Positions 19,155-28,211 of a stretch of 64,000 nucleotides of DNA are shown piece by piece. Position 1 is the first letter of the stretch; each line of letters starts with the position of its first letter. Below the pieces are notes generated by a model. The model made no database searches. It worked only from the letters and a program-made list of their open reading frames with translations, and had not been told where the DNA came from. The stretch is from positions 186,001-250,000 of the forward strand of contig CP088295.1 of the NCBI GenBank assembly GCA_024666565.1. The letters are read 5' to 3'. The position numbers and the translations under genes were made by a program. Source of the stretch: Svornostia abyssi. GTDB lineage: Bacteria; Actinomycetota; Thermoleophilia; Solirubrobacterales; Solirubrobacteraceae.

Positions 19155-20204
19155 GCGCCCGCCCGGCCCTGATCGTCACGAACCACGTCCCGCCCGACCG
19201 GGTGGGGGGCGTTCCGGGCGCTGCACGCGCGCACCCCCATCGAGCTCGCCCTCTACGGCGGCCGGTCGATCCACGCGACCGCGGGCGTCGAGGACCCCGG
19301 CGTGCCCTTCCGGACGCTGACGCAGCGGGGTGTCCACGCGCTCGCCGCCTCCGGCCGGTACCGCGCGGTGCTGGCGGGCACCACCGGCCGGCTGGCGCTG
19401 CCTGCCGCCTGGCGCGGGGCGCGTCGGGCGGGCGTCCCGTTCATCCTGTGGACGGCGCTGTGGGCGCACCCGCGCACCCCCGCGCACCTCCCCGGGGCGG
19501 CGCTCCTGCGCGCCATCTACCGCGACGCCGACGCGGTCGTCACCTACGGCCCCCACGTGTCGGACTTCGTCCGCGCCCGAGGCGCGTCACGGGTCCTCGA
19601 AGCGCCGCAGGCCGTGGACGCGGACTTCTGGGAGGCGCCCGCCGACCCTCTGCGCGCCGCCCCGTTCACCGTCACGTTTGTGGGCCGGGCAGCGGGGGCA
19701 AAGGGACTAGGGGTGCTCGAGGAGGCCTGGCGGCAGTCGGGACTCACGGGCCCCGAAGCCGCGCTCGTCCTCGTCGGCGTCGAGCCCGGGGAGACCCGGC
19801 TCGGCGCCGGCGGCGCGGTGACCGCCGTGGGCGCGCAACCACCGGAGAAGGTCCGCAACTTCCTCGCGGGTTCGGACGTTCTCGTGGTGCCGTCGGTCCG
19901 CACCCGGCGGTTCCGCGAACCCTGGGGACTGGTGGTCAACGAAGCCATGCATCGATCCTGTGCCGTCATCGCGTCTGACGAGGTTGGAGCCGCCGCCGGG
20001 GGCCTCGTCGTCAACGACCAGACCGGTCTGGTCGTTCGCGCTGGAGAAGCCTCGGCTCTCGCTGGCGCACTTCGCCGACTTCATGACGACTCCGCGCTGC
20101 GCGCCCGGCTGGCGCGCAGCGGGCATGAGGCCGTCGGCGCCTACACCTTCGACGCGTGGGCCGAGGGCATGGCCCGCGCGCTCGGCGCACCGGAGGTCCG
20201 ATAG
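19151..20204 (+). CDS. Glycosyltransferase family 4 (single-base frameshift near the start)
   Basis: A GT4-like protein of about 350 residues when repaired. GTG 19151 overlaps the preceding stop (GTGA) and encodes 'VSARPALIVTNHVPPDRVG'. A six-G run at 19204-19209 then shifts the frame; removing one G continues with 'AFRALHARTPIELALYGGRS'. Without repair only the part from 19302 is readable (300 codons). Downstream features are regular: 'VTFVGRAAGAKGLGVLEEAW', 'VLVVPSVRTRRFREPWGLVVNEAM' (EX7E-like) and 'VGAAAGGLVVNDQTGLVV'. The break mirrors that in the preceding gene. It is co-transcribed with both neighbours, with 1 nt before the next GTG. Confidence 0.83.
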
Positions 20205-20205
20205 C

Positions 20206-20814
20206 GTGAACCCGCTGATGCGACGGACCTCCATCCCCCTCCTGCTCGTCGCGGCGCTCGCCGCACCCTCGCCCGTTCTCGCGAGCGGCGACGACGTGCT
20301 GCGCGACTGCAGCGACGACGAGAAGCTGAGCAAGCGCTACTCCCAGGAGGAGTACCGCGAGGCGCTGGACAACCTCCCCGCCGATATCCGCCAGTACACG
20401 AAATGCCAGGCAGTCATCCGCGAGGAGCAGCTCTCGGCCGCAGGCAGCAGCAGCGGGAGCGGCGGCTCGGGCGGCAGCAGCGGTTCGAGTGGCGGCACCG
20501 GGGGCGATGGCGGGAGCGGCGGCACCGGCGGCACCGGCGGGGGGACCACGGCCTCCCCCGCCGAGACCCTCGCCGCCGCGACACCGCAGCAGAAACGCGA
20601 GCTCGCCGAGGTCATCGAGGAGCCCCCCGCCCCGGTGACCCTGCCGGGCGCGGGCGCGGTGGATCCCGCGAGCGCCGGCGAGGTCCCCGGCATCGACGCG
20701 GTCGGTGACCTGCCGACTCCGCTTGGCGTGCTGCTGATGCTGATGGTCGCCGGGGCAGCGATGCTCGGCGTGACCCGTATGAGGAACCGTGTCCGCGGTC
20801 GCAGCGCCACCTGA
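20206..20814 (+). CDS. Exported Gly/Ser-rich protein with C-terminal membrane anchor
   Basis: A 202-residue protein of unknown function. It has a Sec signal peptide ('IPLLLVAALAAPSPVLASG'), a short Cys-containing domain to about residue 75 ('CSDDEKLSKRYSQEEYREAL', 'QYTKCQAV'), a low-complexity Gly/Ser/Thr linker at about 80-118, a Pro-rich stretch, and a C-terminal TM helix ('GVLLMLMVAGAAMLGV') followed by basic residues. This is the layout of a membrane-anchored surface protein, but there is no LPxTG motif. GTG 20206 lies 1 nt after the previous stop; ATG 20218 is an alternative. Its 3' end overlaps the O-antigen-ligase-like gene by 26 nt, so it probably belongs to the glycan operon. Confidence 0.78.
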   Translation: MNPLMRRTSIPLLLVAALAAPSPVLASGDDVLRDCSDDEKLSKRYSQEEYREALDNLPADIRQYTKCQAVIREEQLSAAGSSSGSGGSGGSSGSSGGTGGDGGSGGTGGTGGGTTASPAETLAAATPQQKRELAEVIEEPPAPVTLPGAGAVDPASAGEVPGIDAVGDLPTPLGVLLMLMVAGAAMLGVTRMRNRVRGRSAT

Positions 20815-22909
20815 CACGCAGCTCGGGCCGCTGGCGCGGGCAGTCGGCACCGCGGCCCGTGCGCCGCAGCGCCCCGGCTGCGCGCCCGCGCTGCTGTCCC
20901 TCGGGCTCGGGCTGCTGCTCTGCATGGTCGCGTTCGGCGCCGACGGCGGCCTGCGGCTCGGGCGGCTCACGATCGTCGAGATCAGCCTGCTGCTGGGCGG
21001 CGGGCTCGCCGCGGCAATCGGCCTGCTCGCAGCCCCGCGCGACGAGAAGCTCTGGGGCGGCGGCACGATGGTCCTGTTCGGCGCGTTCGCCGCACTGACC
21101 GCCCTGTCGGTCGGCTGGTCGGTGGAGCCGGCCGAGAGCTGGCTCGAGGCCAACCGGACGTTCGCCTGGTTCGCCGCGTTCGCAGCTGCCGCACTCCTCG
21201 CCCGAGCGGTACCCGACGGCTGGAAGGTCCTGCTCGGCGCCTTCCTCGTCTTCGGCGTGGTCCTCTGCGGCTACGCGACCCTCACGAAGCTCCTGCCCGC
21301 CCAGTTCAGCCCCGAGGAGACGTACGCGCGGCTGCGTGAGCCCTACGGCTACTGGAACAGCGTCGGCCTGACCGCGGCCATGACGATCCCGTGCTGCCTG
21401 TGGCTCGGCGCCCGCCGCCACGGCCACCAGGCCCTGAACGCCCTGGCGTACCCCGCCGTGACGATCCTGGTCTTCGCGCTGCTGCTCGCCTACTCACGCG
21501 GCGCGCTGCTGGCCACCGCGATCGCGTGCGGCGTCTGGTTTGCGATCGTGCCGCTGCGCGTGCGCGGCGTGACGGTGCTGGCGGTCGGCAGCGGCGGCGC
21601 CCTGCTCGTCACGCTCTGGGCGTTCGGCCAGTCGGCGCTGACCGAGGACAAGGCCGCGCTCGCACTGCGCCAGACGGCCGGGTGGCAGATGGCGGTGCTC
21701 CTGACGATCGTCCTGCTCATCGTGCTGGCGATCGGCCTGGCGCTCACGTTCGCCGCCGCCCGCCGCGCGCCGGGCACCACGACCCGGCGCACGTTCGGCA
21801 CCGTGGTGGTCGTCCTGCTGCTCCTCGCCCCCCTCGTCGGCCTCGGCGTCCTCGCCGCGTCCGACAAGGGACTGGGCGGCTCGATCTCCAGCGGCTGGAA
21901 GTCGCTGACCGACCCGAACGCGGTGACCCCCGCGAACGACCCGAGCCGCCTCACCGCCGTCGGCAGCGTGCGTGCGCGGTACTGGAACGAGGCCCTGAAG
22001 ACCTTCCAGGACAACCAGTGGGTCGGGGTCGGGGCGGGCGGCTATGCCATCTCCCGCACGCTGTACCGCACGGACGAACTGGACGTCCTGCACGCCCACG
22101 GCTACGTCGTCCAGGTCCTCGCTGACCTGGGAATCGTCGGCGCCCTCGTCACGCTCGCGCTGCTCGCCGCCTGGCTCGCCGCCGCGCTGCGCACCTGCGC
22201 GCTGCGCCGCCGCGACCGCGGGACCCCGTGGACCCCGGAGCGCGTCGGGCTCGTGACGCTGCTCGCCGTCGTCATCGTCTTCGGCTTCCACTCGTTCGTG
22301 GACTGGACGTGGTACGTGCCGGGCAATGTCGTGCCGGCCATGCTTGCCGCAGGCTGGCTCGCCGGGCGCGGTCCGCTCGCCACGCCCCGCCCCGCCGAGC
22401 GCTTCGCCACCCGCCTGCGTGCCGGCCTGCGCGATCGCAGCCACCTCGTGCAGGCGGGCATCGTCGTCGTGCTCGCGATCGTCGCCGCGTGGACGGCCTG
22501 GCAACCGTGGGCATCGAACCGGATCGAGCAGGACGCGCTGGCGGCGCTCTCCAGCGGTGACACCGCCGAAGCCACGATCCTCGCCCGCCGGGCGACCGAC
22601 CGCAACCCGCTGTCGATCGACGCCCTGTTCACGCTTGCCGCGATCCGCACGGCCGCCGGGGACCAGGCCGGGGCACGGCGTGCGTACACGGACGCCGTCG
22701 AGCTCCAGCCCCGCAATCCGCGACCGTGGCTGTCGCTCGCGCAGTTCGAGCTGTCGGTCGGTGACGCGAACGCGGCCGAGCAGGCGGTTCGTCCCGCGCT
22801 GTACCTGGACCCGAAGTCCCAGGAGGCCGCCGCGCTGTTCGTGCAGGCCACGGGCGGGGCGACGCAGACGATTCCCGCGCCGGCGGGCACGGAGGAGCTC
22901 GGGCCCTAG
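20789..22909 (+). CDS. O-antigen ligase/polymerase-like membrane protein with TPR tail
   Basis: A 706-residue protein, probably polymerising or transferring the undecaprenyl-linked glycan outside the membrane. About ten or more TM segments fill residues 30-560. The Wzy_C/RfaL-type extracytoplasmic loop is visible in 'RARYWNEALKTFQDNQWVG' and 'GVGAGGYAISRTLY' (about 400-425), followed by 'HAHGYVVQVLADLGIVGAL', as in O-antigen ligases. The C-terminus (about 590-690) consists of TPR-like helices ('ALAALSSGDTAEATILARRA', 'ALFTLAAIRTAAGDQAGARRAY'), a combination known in gram-positive WaaL-like proteins. GTG 20789 has GAGGA 3 nt upstream. The stop shares CTAG with the convergent gene (22906-22909). 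Confidence 0.87.
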   Translation: MSAVAAPPDTQLGPLARAVGTAARAPQRPGCAPALLSLGLGLLLCMVAFGADGGLRLGRLTIVEISLLLGGGLAAAIGLLAAPRDEKLWGGGTMVLFGAFAALTALSVGWSVEPAESWLEANRTFAWFAAFAAAALLARAVPDGWKVLLGAFLVFGVVLCGYATLTKLLPAQFSPEETYARLREPYGYWNSVGLTAAMTIPCCLWLGARRHGHQALNALAYPAVTILVFALLLAYSRGALLATAIACGVWFAIVPLRVRGVTVLAVGSGGALLVTLWAFGQSALTEDKAALALRQTAGWQMAVLLTIVLLIVLAIGLALTFAAARRAPGTTTRRTFGTVVVVLLLLAPLVGLGVLAASDKGLGGSISSGWKSLTDPNAVTPANDPSRLTAVGSVRARYWNEALKTFQDNQWVGVGAGGYAISRTLYRTDELDVLHAHGYVVQVLADLGIVGALVTLALLAAWLAAALRTCALRRRDRGTPWTPERVGLVTLLAVVIVFGFHSFVDWTWYVPGNVVPAMLAAGWLAGRGPLATPRPAERFATRLRAGLRDRSHLVQAGIVVVLAIVAAWTAWQPWASNRIEQDALAALSSGDTAEATILARRATDRNPLSIDALFTLAAIRTAAGDQAGARRAYTDAVELQPRNPRPWLSLAQFELSVGDANAAEQAVRPALYLDPKSQEAAALFVQATGGATQTIPAPAGTEELGP

Positions 22910-23529
22910 GCCCGGACGGCGCGCACGAGGATCGTCTCGCGGGCCAGCGGGCGTCCGCCCGCCAGCGTCATCTCGGCCACGTCGAAGCCCAGGTCGTCGA
23001 GCAGCGGGCCGAGCGTGGACGGCGCCAGGAAGTGCACGTGGTCGCTGCGCGGCTCGAACCGCTCGGCGAACCGCCGCTTCGAGAGCGCCGCGCCGAGCAG
23101 CGCCGCCCGGCCCACGTGCGGGGTGGTGAGCAGGAGCGTCCCGCGCGGCTTGAGCACGCGGCGCAGCTCCGACAACCACGGCGCGATGTCGGCCACGTGC
23201 TCGATCACCTCACCCGCCCACACGACGTCAACGCTGTTGTCGTCGAGCGGCAGCGGCTCGTCGTGGGCCCACAGGCGCGTCACGAGGCCGGGGACTCGGC
23301 GCTCTGCGCGGCGCAGCGCCTCGGCGGCGACGTCGACCGCGACCGGATCGGCGCCCGCCTCACGTAGCGCTTCGCTGAACCATCCCTCGCCACACCCGAC
23401 GTCGAGCACGGTCGGGGCGGGCGGGCCGGGGTCGACGTGCTCGAGCAGGAACGCCCGGCGCAGCGGGTAACCCTCGGGCTCCAGACCTTCGGGCAGGGCG
23501 GCCCAGATCGCCTCGTGCTGCTCGCTCAC
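22906..23529 (-). CDS. SAM-dependent methyltransferase
   Basis: A 207-residue class I methyltransferase with 'TVLDVGCGEGWFSEALREAGA' (about 39-59), 'DPVAVDVAAEALRRA', 'VWAGEVIEHVADIAPWLSEL' and 'RVLKPRGTLLLTTPH'; this is the Methyltransf_11/23 pattern found in enzymes that modify glycolipids or quinones. GTG 23529 overlaps the stop of the upstream AglD-like gene (GTGA). It is the last gene of the leftward operon starting at 26001; its stop overlaps that of the O-antigen-ligase-like gene. The acceptor is unknown. Confidence 0.87.
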   Translation of the reverse strand: MSEQHEAIWAALPEGLEPEGYPLRRAFLLEHVDPGPPAPTVLDVGCGEGWFSEALREAGADPVAVDVAAEALRRAERRVPGLVTRLWAHDEPLPLDDNSVDVVWAGEVIEHVADIAPWLSELRRVLKPRGTLLLTTPHVGRAALLGAALSKRRFAERFEPRSDHVHFLAPSTLGPLLDDLGFDVAEMTLAGGRPLARETILVRAVRA

Positions 23530-24494
23530 GAGGCGATGTTCCCAGCCCGGGCGGAGCGGAGCCGCGCGACCCCGCCATAGCGGGTCACCAGCAGGATGAA
23601 CCCCACCGCCGTCACCGGGACGAGCAGGACGAACCGCAACAGCAGCAGGTAGGCCACCGACGCGGACTGCGGCCGACCCAGCGCCCGCGCCCCGATGAGC
23701 ACCGCCGCGTCCATGGTTCCTGCCTGACCCGGCGCGGCCGGCACCAGCGCCAGCATCGACGACAGCGCCAGGATGTAGCCCGCCTCGATCGGGTCGATCC
23801 CGAGCCCCGCGGCCTCCGCGCACAGCCACCAGACGCCGAGCTCCAGCCCCCAGATGAGGATCGTGGCGCCCACCATCTCGGCGCCGTGGCGCCCGCGCAG
23901 CAGCCGCGTGGAGTGGAGCACCGGCCCGAGCAGCTCGCGCACACGGTGCAGCAGGCCGCGCCGGTGCAGGATCGCCACGGCGAGCACGGCGACCGCCACG
24001 CCCGCCGCGAGCACGGCCAGCACGACCGCCACCGTGCTGAGCTCCGGGAATCCGCGTCCCCCGACGGCGAGCCAGGCGAGGACGACGAAGCCCGCGGCGA
24101 GCACGGCGATGTCCAGCAGCCGCTCGGCCAGCAGGGTGCCCACCACGGTGCGCAGGTCCGCCTTGGCACGCGGGGCCATGAAGACCGCGCGCATCCCGTC
24201 CCCGGCTCGCGCGGGCAGGACGTTGTTGCCCATGTACCCCACCCAGATCAGCGCATGGCAGTCGGCCCGCGGCGCGGCGACATCGCATTCGGAGAGCAGC
24301 AGCCGCCACCGCTCGCCGCGGACGAGCGCAGCCACCGCATACAGCCCGATCGCGCCCGCGAAGGCAGCGATCGTCTCCGGCGTGTCGGGCAGCGTCGGGG
24401 CGTCCTGCTGCAGCGCCCACCACACGACAGCGGCCAGCGAGACGACGGAGACCGCCCAGCCGAGCGGCCGCACCCAGCGGCGACCTTCAGGCAC
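23526..24494 (-). CDS. Lysylphosphatidylglycerol synthase TM-region (AglD-like) membrane protein
   Basis: A 322-residue integral membrane protein of the LPG_synthase_TM/UPF0104 family, whose members act as lipid or polyprenyl-glycan flippases or accessory factors. About eight TM helices are visible. Family signatures are 'YMGNNVLPARAGDGMRAVFM' (residues about 85-105), 'LLAERLLDIAVLA' and 'SSMLALVPAAPGQAGTMDAAV'. GTG 24494 lies 15 nt after the stop of the sugar-transferase gene. Position next to the initiating sugar transferase suggests a role in moving lipid-linked intermediates; this is inference. Confidence 0.87.
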   Translation of the reverse strand: MPEGRRWVRPLGWAVSVVSLAAVVWWALQQDAPTLPDTPETIAAFAGAIGLYAVAALVRGERWRLLLSECDVAAPRADCHALIWVGYMGNNVLPARAGDGMRAVFMAPRAKADLRTVVGTLLAERLLDIAVLAAGFVVLAWLAVGGRGFPELSTVAVVLAVLAAGVAVAVLAVAILHRRGLLHRVRELLGPVLHSTRLLRGRHGAEMVGATILIWGLELGVWWLCAEAAGLGIDPIEAGYILALSSMLALVPAAPGQAGTMDAAVLIGARALGRPQSASVAYLLLLRFVLLVPVTAVGFILLVTRYGGVARLRSARAGNIAS

Positions 24495-24509
24495 GACCAG
24501 CGAGCCGGG

Positions 24510-26001
24510 TCAGAAGGCGCCGCGGCGCAGGAACACGGCCGGGAGCGTCTTCAGCAGGATCACGAGGTCGAGGAACACCGACCACCGCTCGAGATACAGG
24601 AAGTCGAGCTTGACGAGATCGTCGAACTCCAGGTCGGAGCGACCGGAGACCTGCCACAGCCCGGTGATGCCGGGCAGCACGAGGTAGCGCTTGCGGTGCC
24701 AGTCCTCCAGGCGCTCGTAGTCGCGCAGCGGCAGCGGCCGCGGGCCGACGAGCGACATCTGCCCGCGCACCACGTTGATGAGCTGAGGCAGCTCGTCGAG
24801 CGAATGCCGGCGCAGCAGGCGCCCGACGCGCGTCATGCGCGGGTCGTCCCGGATCTTGAACAGCGCGCCGCTGGCCTCGTTGAGCGACTCGAGGTCGGCC
24901 TGGCGCTGGTCGGCGTCCTCGTACATCGTCCGGAACTTCAGGCAGCCGAACGGCCGGCCGCCGATGCCCGGCCGCACCGACCGGTAGAGCACCGGCCCGC
25001 GGGAGGACACGCGCACGGCGAGTGCGATCGCGGCGAGGAACGGCGACAGCACGATCAGCAGCAGCACCGAGCCGATGAGGTCGAACGTGCGCTTGATGAA
25101 GAAGTCGAAGCCGTCGAAGACCGGCGGGCGCAGCTCGAACAGCGGCACGGCCTCGCCCGGGACGAACTCCGCCTGCTGCATGAGGATCTCCATCGTCGAC
25201 GGCGCGATCTTCACGCGCACAGCCCGGCGATGGCAGGTGTCGACGAGCTCGACCGCCTGCTCCTGCGGGAAGTCGGGGTCGGCGATGATGACCTCGTCGA
25301 TGCGCTCGTCCTCGAGGATCGTCCCGAGGTCCTCCAGCTTGCCGAGCGAGACGAGCCCGTTGTCCGGGCGGGGCGTGAGCGCGACGAAGCCGATGACGTT
25401 CACGCTCGAGTGGCTGGCGCCCAGCGCGTGCGCGACGCCGTCGATGTGCTTGCCGCTGCCGACCAGCACCGCGCGGCGCTGGTAGCCCGGCGGCGCGCAG
25501 CACCCACCCGGTGACCCGCTCGTAGCCGAACCGCAGGCCGGACACGATGAGGACCGCGAACGCCAGCGACCCGTAGAAGAGGTAGTAGCTCTGAAACTCC
25601 TGCCCGCTGACGACCGCGTAGATGAGCGCGACCACGGTGACCTGGAAGAGGCACGCCACGACGGCGGTGAGGCCGGGGCGTTCGCCGCGCGACGCGTACA
25701 GGCCCGAACGGGCGAACAGCAGCACGGTGACGAGGTAGGCGAACGACACGTGCTCCATCGCCTCGTTGACCTGGCCCTGGAAGTCCCAGTCGTCGAGGAT
25801 CGCCGCTTTGAGCGACAGGGCGGCGACGAGCGCGCCGAGCAGGCCGGCGAAGTCCAGGGCGAGGAGCGAGATCACCCGTGCGGCCTGACGGAGCGTGTCC
25901 ATCCGCAACAGGAAGGACAGGAACGGCGGTCGCTTGCGGCGAACGTCCTGGGTCACGGGGGGTGCGGCCACGGTCCGTCCCGGCGGGACGGAGGGGGACA
26001 C
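24510..26001 (-). CDS. Polyprenyl glycosylphosphotransferase (initiating sugar transferase, one frameshift)
   Basis: Starts glycan synthesis by transferring a sugar-1-phosphate to undecaprenyl phosphate. Repaired length is about 496 residues. The N-terminal part has four to five TM helices ('ISLLALDFAGLLGALVAALS' onward) and a CoA-binding-like domain ('RAVLVGSGKHIDGVAHAL'). The C-terminal bac_transf domain has 'KRTFDLIGSVLLLIVL', 'GRPFGCLKFRTMYEDAD', 'LPQLINVVRGQMSLVGPRP' and 'PGITGLWQVSGRS'. The frame breaks at 25486-25488: on the coding strand GCCGGGCTAC should read GCCGGCTAC (A-G-Y-Q). GTG 26001 is assumed as start; the ATG of 'MDTLRQ' is an alternative. Confidence 0.9.
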
Positions 26002-26157
26002 CCGGGGAGCTTCGCGGACGGGGGGCCATTCGCCTTCCTAACGAGCGACCGCGCGGAAGGTCGCGCAGTTTCCCGATTCGTGCCGTGTTTCGGGCATCGT
26101 GAGACGAGTCCTACCCGGCCGACCGGCGGCACAGTGCACGAACCGGCCCTCCACGCC

Positions 26158-27106
26158 TCAGCGACGCGCTCCTACGAGGCCCTCGACACCGGCGAGCTCG
26201 ATGGTCTTCTGCAGCCCGTCACGCAGCACGACCTCCGGCTGCCAGCCGAGCAGGTCCTTGGCCCGGGTGATGTCGGGCTGGCGGACCTGCGGATCGTCGG
26301 TGGGCAGCGCCTCGAAGACGATCTCCGACCGCGACCCCGTGACTTCGACCACCGTCTCGGCCAGCTCCAGCAGCGTGAACTCGTCGGGATTGCCGATGTT
26401 CACCGGCTCGTGGTAGCCGCTCTCGGCCAGCCCGATGATCCCGCGGATCAGGTCGTCGACGTAACAGAACGACCGCGTCTGCTTGCCCTCGCCGAACACC
26501 GTGATCGGCCGGTCCTGCAGCGCCTGACGCAGGAACGTCGGGATCGCGCGGCCGTCGTGCGGGCGCATCCGCGGCCCGTACGTGTTGAAGATCCGCACCA
26601 TCGACGTGTCGACGCCCTGCTGCGTGTGGTAGGCCATCGTGAGCGCCTCGGCGTACCGCTTGGCCTCGTCGTAGACGCCGCGCGGGCCGATCGGGTTGAC
26701 GTGCCCCCAGTAGGTCTCGGGCTGCGGGTGGACCTGCGGGTCGCCGTAGACCTCGCTCGTGGACGCCAGCAGGAACCGCGCACGATGCTGCTTGGCGAGG
26801 CCCAGCGTGTGATGCGTGCCGTACGAGCCGACCTTCAGCGTGTGCAGCGGCAGGCGTAGGTAGTCGATCGGCGACGCCGGCGACGCCAGGTGGTAGACGA
26901 AATCGACCGGCTCGTCGACGAAGTACGGCTCGATGATGTCGACGTTCATCAGCGTGAACTCCGGCTGACGGATGTGCGCGATGTTGCGCAGCGACCCCGT
27001 CTCGAAGTTGTCGACACAGATCACCCGATGACCGCGGCGCAGCAGTTCCTCGCACATGTGCGAGCCCAGGAAGCCCGGCGCCGCCGGTGACAAGACAGGT
27101 AGCCAT
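26158..27106 (-). CDS. UDP-glucuronate decarboxylase-like NAD-dependent epimerase (one frameshift)
   Basis: Probably makes UDP-xylose from UDP-glucuronate, or a related nucleotide sugar. About 315 residues when repaired. The text begins '[11 protein letters not shown]' from ATG 27106, then continues one frame over as '[27 protein letters not shown]'. The break is one extra base in CCC at 27074-27076: GCCGGGCTTC should read GCCGGCTTC. UXS features follow: '[12 protein letters not shown]' in the form '[16 protein letters not shown]', '[17 protein letters not shown]', Tyr/Lys in '[13 protein letters not shown]' and '[16 protein letters not shown]'. The UDP-glucuronate substrate could come from a dehydrogenase like that at 8654. 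Confidence 0.88.
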
Positions 27107-27144
27107 AGCGGCAGATCGTACGGCAGCGCGGGGAATTCCCGCAG

Positions 27145-27345
27145 CTAGCCGCGCTTACGGGCGGCCTTGAACTGCGCCTTCGTGAGGTCCAGCGAGAGCA
27201 CGACGTACTTCCCCTCGCGGTGCGCCAGCCCCTGCCGCTCGAGCTTCTTCAGCACCACCGGGCACTTCTTGCACCGGTTCGGGCTGTCCTTGCAGCACTT
27301 CTTCTTCGGCTTGATCGGCTTGGTGGCGAATGCGGTCTTGCCCAT
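27145..27345 (-). CDS. Small Cys/Lys-rich protein
   Basis: A 66-residue basic protein of unknown function. Its centre has 'KPKKKCCKDSPNRCKKCPVVL', with cysteines spaced CC-x6-C-x2-C that could bind a metal ion, followed by a charged helix ('KKLERQGLAHREGKYVVLSL'). It resembles small conserved actinobacterial proteins, but I know no assigned role. ATG 27345 was chosen because the region further upstream is not protein-like. It is divergent from the ferritin gene (82-nt gap) and lies 38 nt upstream of the UXS-like gene. Confidence 0.7.
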   Translation of the reverse strand: MGKTAFATKPIKPKKKCCKDSPNRCKKCPVVLKKLERQGLAHREGKYVVLSLDLTKAQFKAARKRG

Positions 27346-27427
27346 GTGCGAACTCGGACCATAGCAGTCGGGATTCGGCGGCCCTAACTGCCTGCATCCG
27401 ACGGCCGCGCCGCGTACGTTTCCGTCC

Positions 27428-27967
27428 ATGTCCGTTCCCGCGCCCGCCTTCGCCGACCTGCTCAACGAGCAGATCGGCCACGAATTCGCCGCCCACCAGC
27501 AGTACGTCGCGATCGCCGTCTACTTCGACCGCGAGACCCTGCCGCGGCTCGCCTCCTTCTTCTACGCGCAGGCGCTCGAGGAGCGCAACCACGCGATGAT
27601 GATGGTCAAGTACCTCGACGATGCGGACGCGGGGCCCGTCATCCCCGGCGTCGCGGCGCCGAAGAACGACTTCGCGGACGTGGTCGAGCCCGTCGCGCTC
27701 GCGCTGGATCAGGAGAAGCGCGTGAGCGCGCAGATCGACGCGCTGGCCAAGCTCGCCCGCGAGTCCGGCGACTACAGCTCCGAGCAGTTCATCCAGTGGT
27801 TCATCAAGGAGCAGGTCGAAGAGGTCTCCTCGATGGGCGACCTCCTGAAGATCGTGCAGCGCGCGAAGGACAACCCGCTGCTCGCCGAGGAGTACCTGGC
27901 CCGCGAGGGCTTCGGCGAGGATGGCGAGGACCCCACCGCTCCTCCCGCCGCCGGGGGCGCGCTGTAG
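27428..27967 (+). CDS. Ferritin (Ftn type)
   Basis: A 179-residue non-heme ferritin that oxidises Fe(II) and stores iron in a 24-subunit cytoplasmic shell. The helical bundle has 'LLNEQIGHEFAAHQQYVAIAVYF' (helix A with the Glu of the diiron site), 'ALEERNHAMMMVKYL' (Glu/His of helix B) and 'FIQWFIKEQVEEVSSM' (helix D Glu). The length is normal plus an acidic/Pro tail. It is probably monocistronic. I see no IdeR/DtxR-type palindrome in the 82 nt upstream. A paired inverted repeat follows its stop and may end transcription. Confidence 0.93.
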   Translation: MSVPAPAFADLLNEQIGHEFAAHQQYVAIAVYFDRETLPRLASFFYAQALEERNHAMMMVKYLDDADAGPVIPGVAAPKNDFADVVEPVALALDQEKRVSAQIDALAKLARESGDYSSEQFIQWFIKEQVEEVSSMGDLLKIVQRAKDNPLLAEEYLAREGFGEDGEDPTAPPAAGGAL

Positions 27968-27991
27968 CGCTTCGGTTTGCGGGTGGCGAGT

Positions 27992-28183
27992 GGGTTGGCA
28001 GGGGCATCGCCCTCCGCTTCGCTCGTTCCTCGCGGAACCGCTCCGGACGACACCCCTGCCAACCCCATGCGTCCGCGGCGGGCGCCCGTCAACCCGAGCG
28101 CCTGGCGTCAGCCGCGTGGTGTGTGGTCCTTCTCGGAACGGTTCCGCGAGGCACGAGCGAAGTGAAGAGAAGGGCCACACACC
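27992..28183. repeat. Two inverted copies of an intergenic repeat, each inside its own long hairpin
   Basis: The 244-nt gap between ferritin and the VWA gene holds two structured units. Unit 1 has 13-bp perfect arms GGGTTGGCAGGGG (27992-28004) and CCCCTGCCAACCC (28053-28065). Unit 2 has 17-bp arms at 28118-28134 and 28167-28183 with one mismatch. The loops contain the same 31-bp core in opposite orientation: 28015-28045 on + and 28134-28164 on -, both containing CCTCGCGGAACCG. The gap can fold into two hairpins or one large hairpin, and could serve as a bidirectional terminator between the convergent genes. Confidence 0.7.
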
Positions 28184-28211
28184 GCGCGGCCCACCCGAAG
28201 CAGGCCGCAGC

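Noticed and set aside
18004..19209. Homopolymer-based phase variation of the two adjacent GT4 genes
   Set aside because: C6 and G6 runs are short for slippage switches, and the same type of break occurs in unrelated housekeeping-type genes here, so a sequencing cause is simpler.
20206..20814. Sortase-anchored protein
   Set aside because: It has a C-terminal TM helix and basic tail but no LPxTG-type motif.
27346..27427. IdeR/DtxR iron box upstream of ferritin
   Set aside because: No palindrome resembling the consensus was found in the 82-nt gap.
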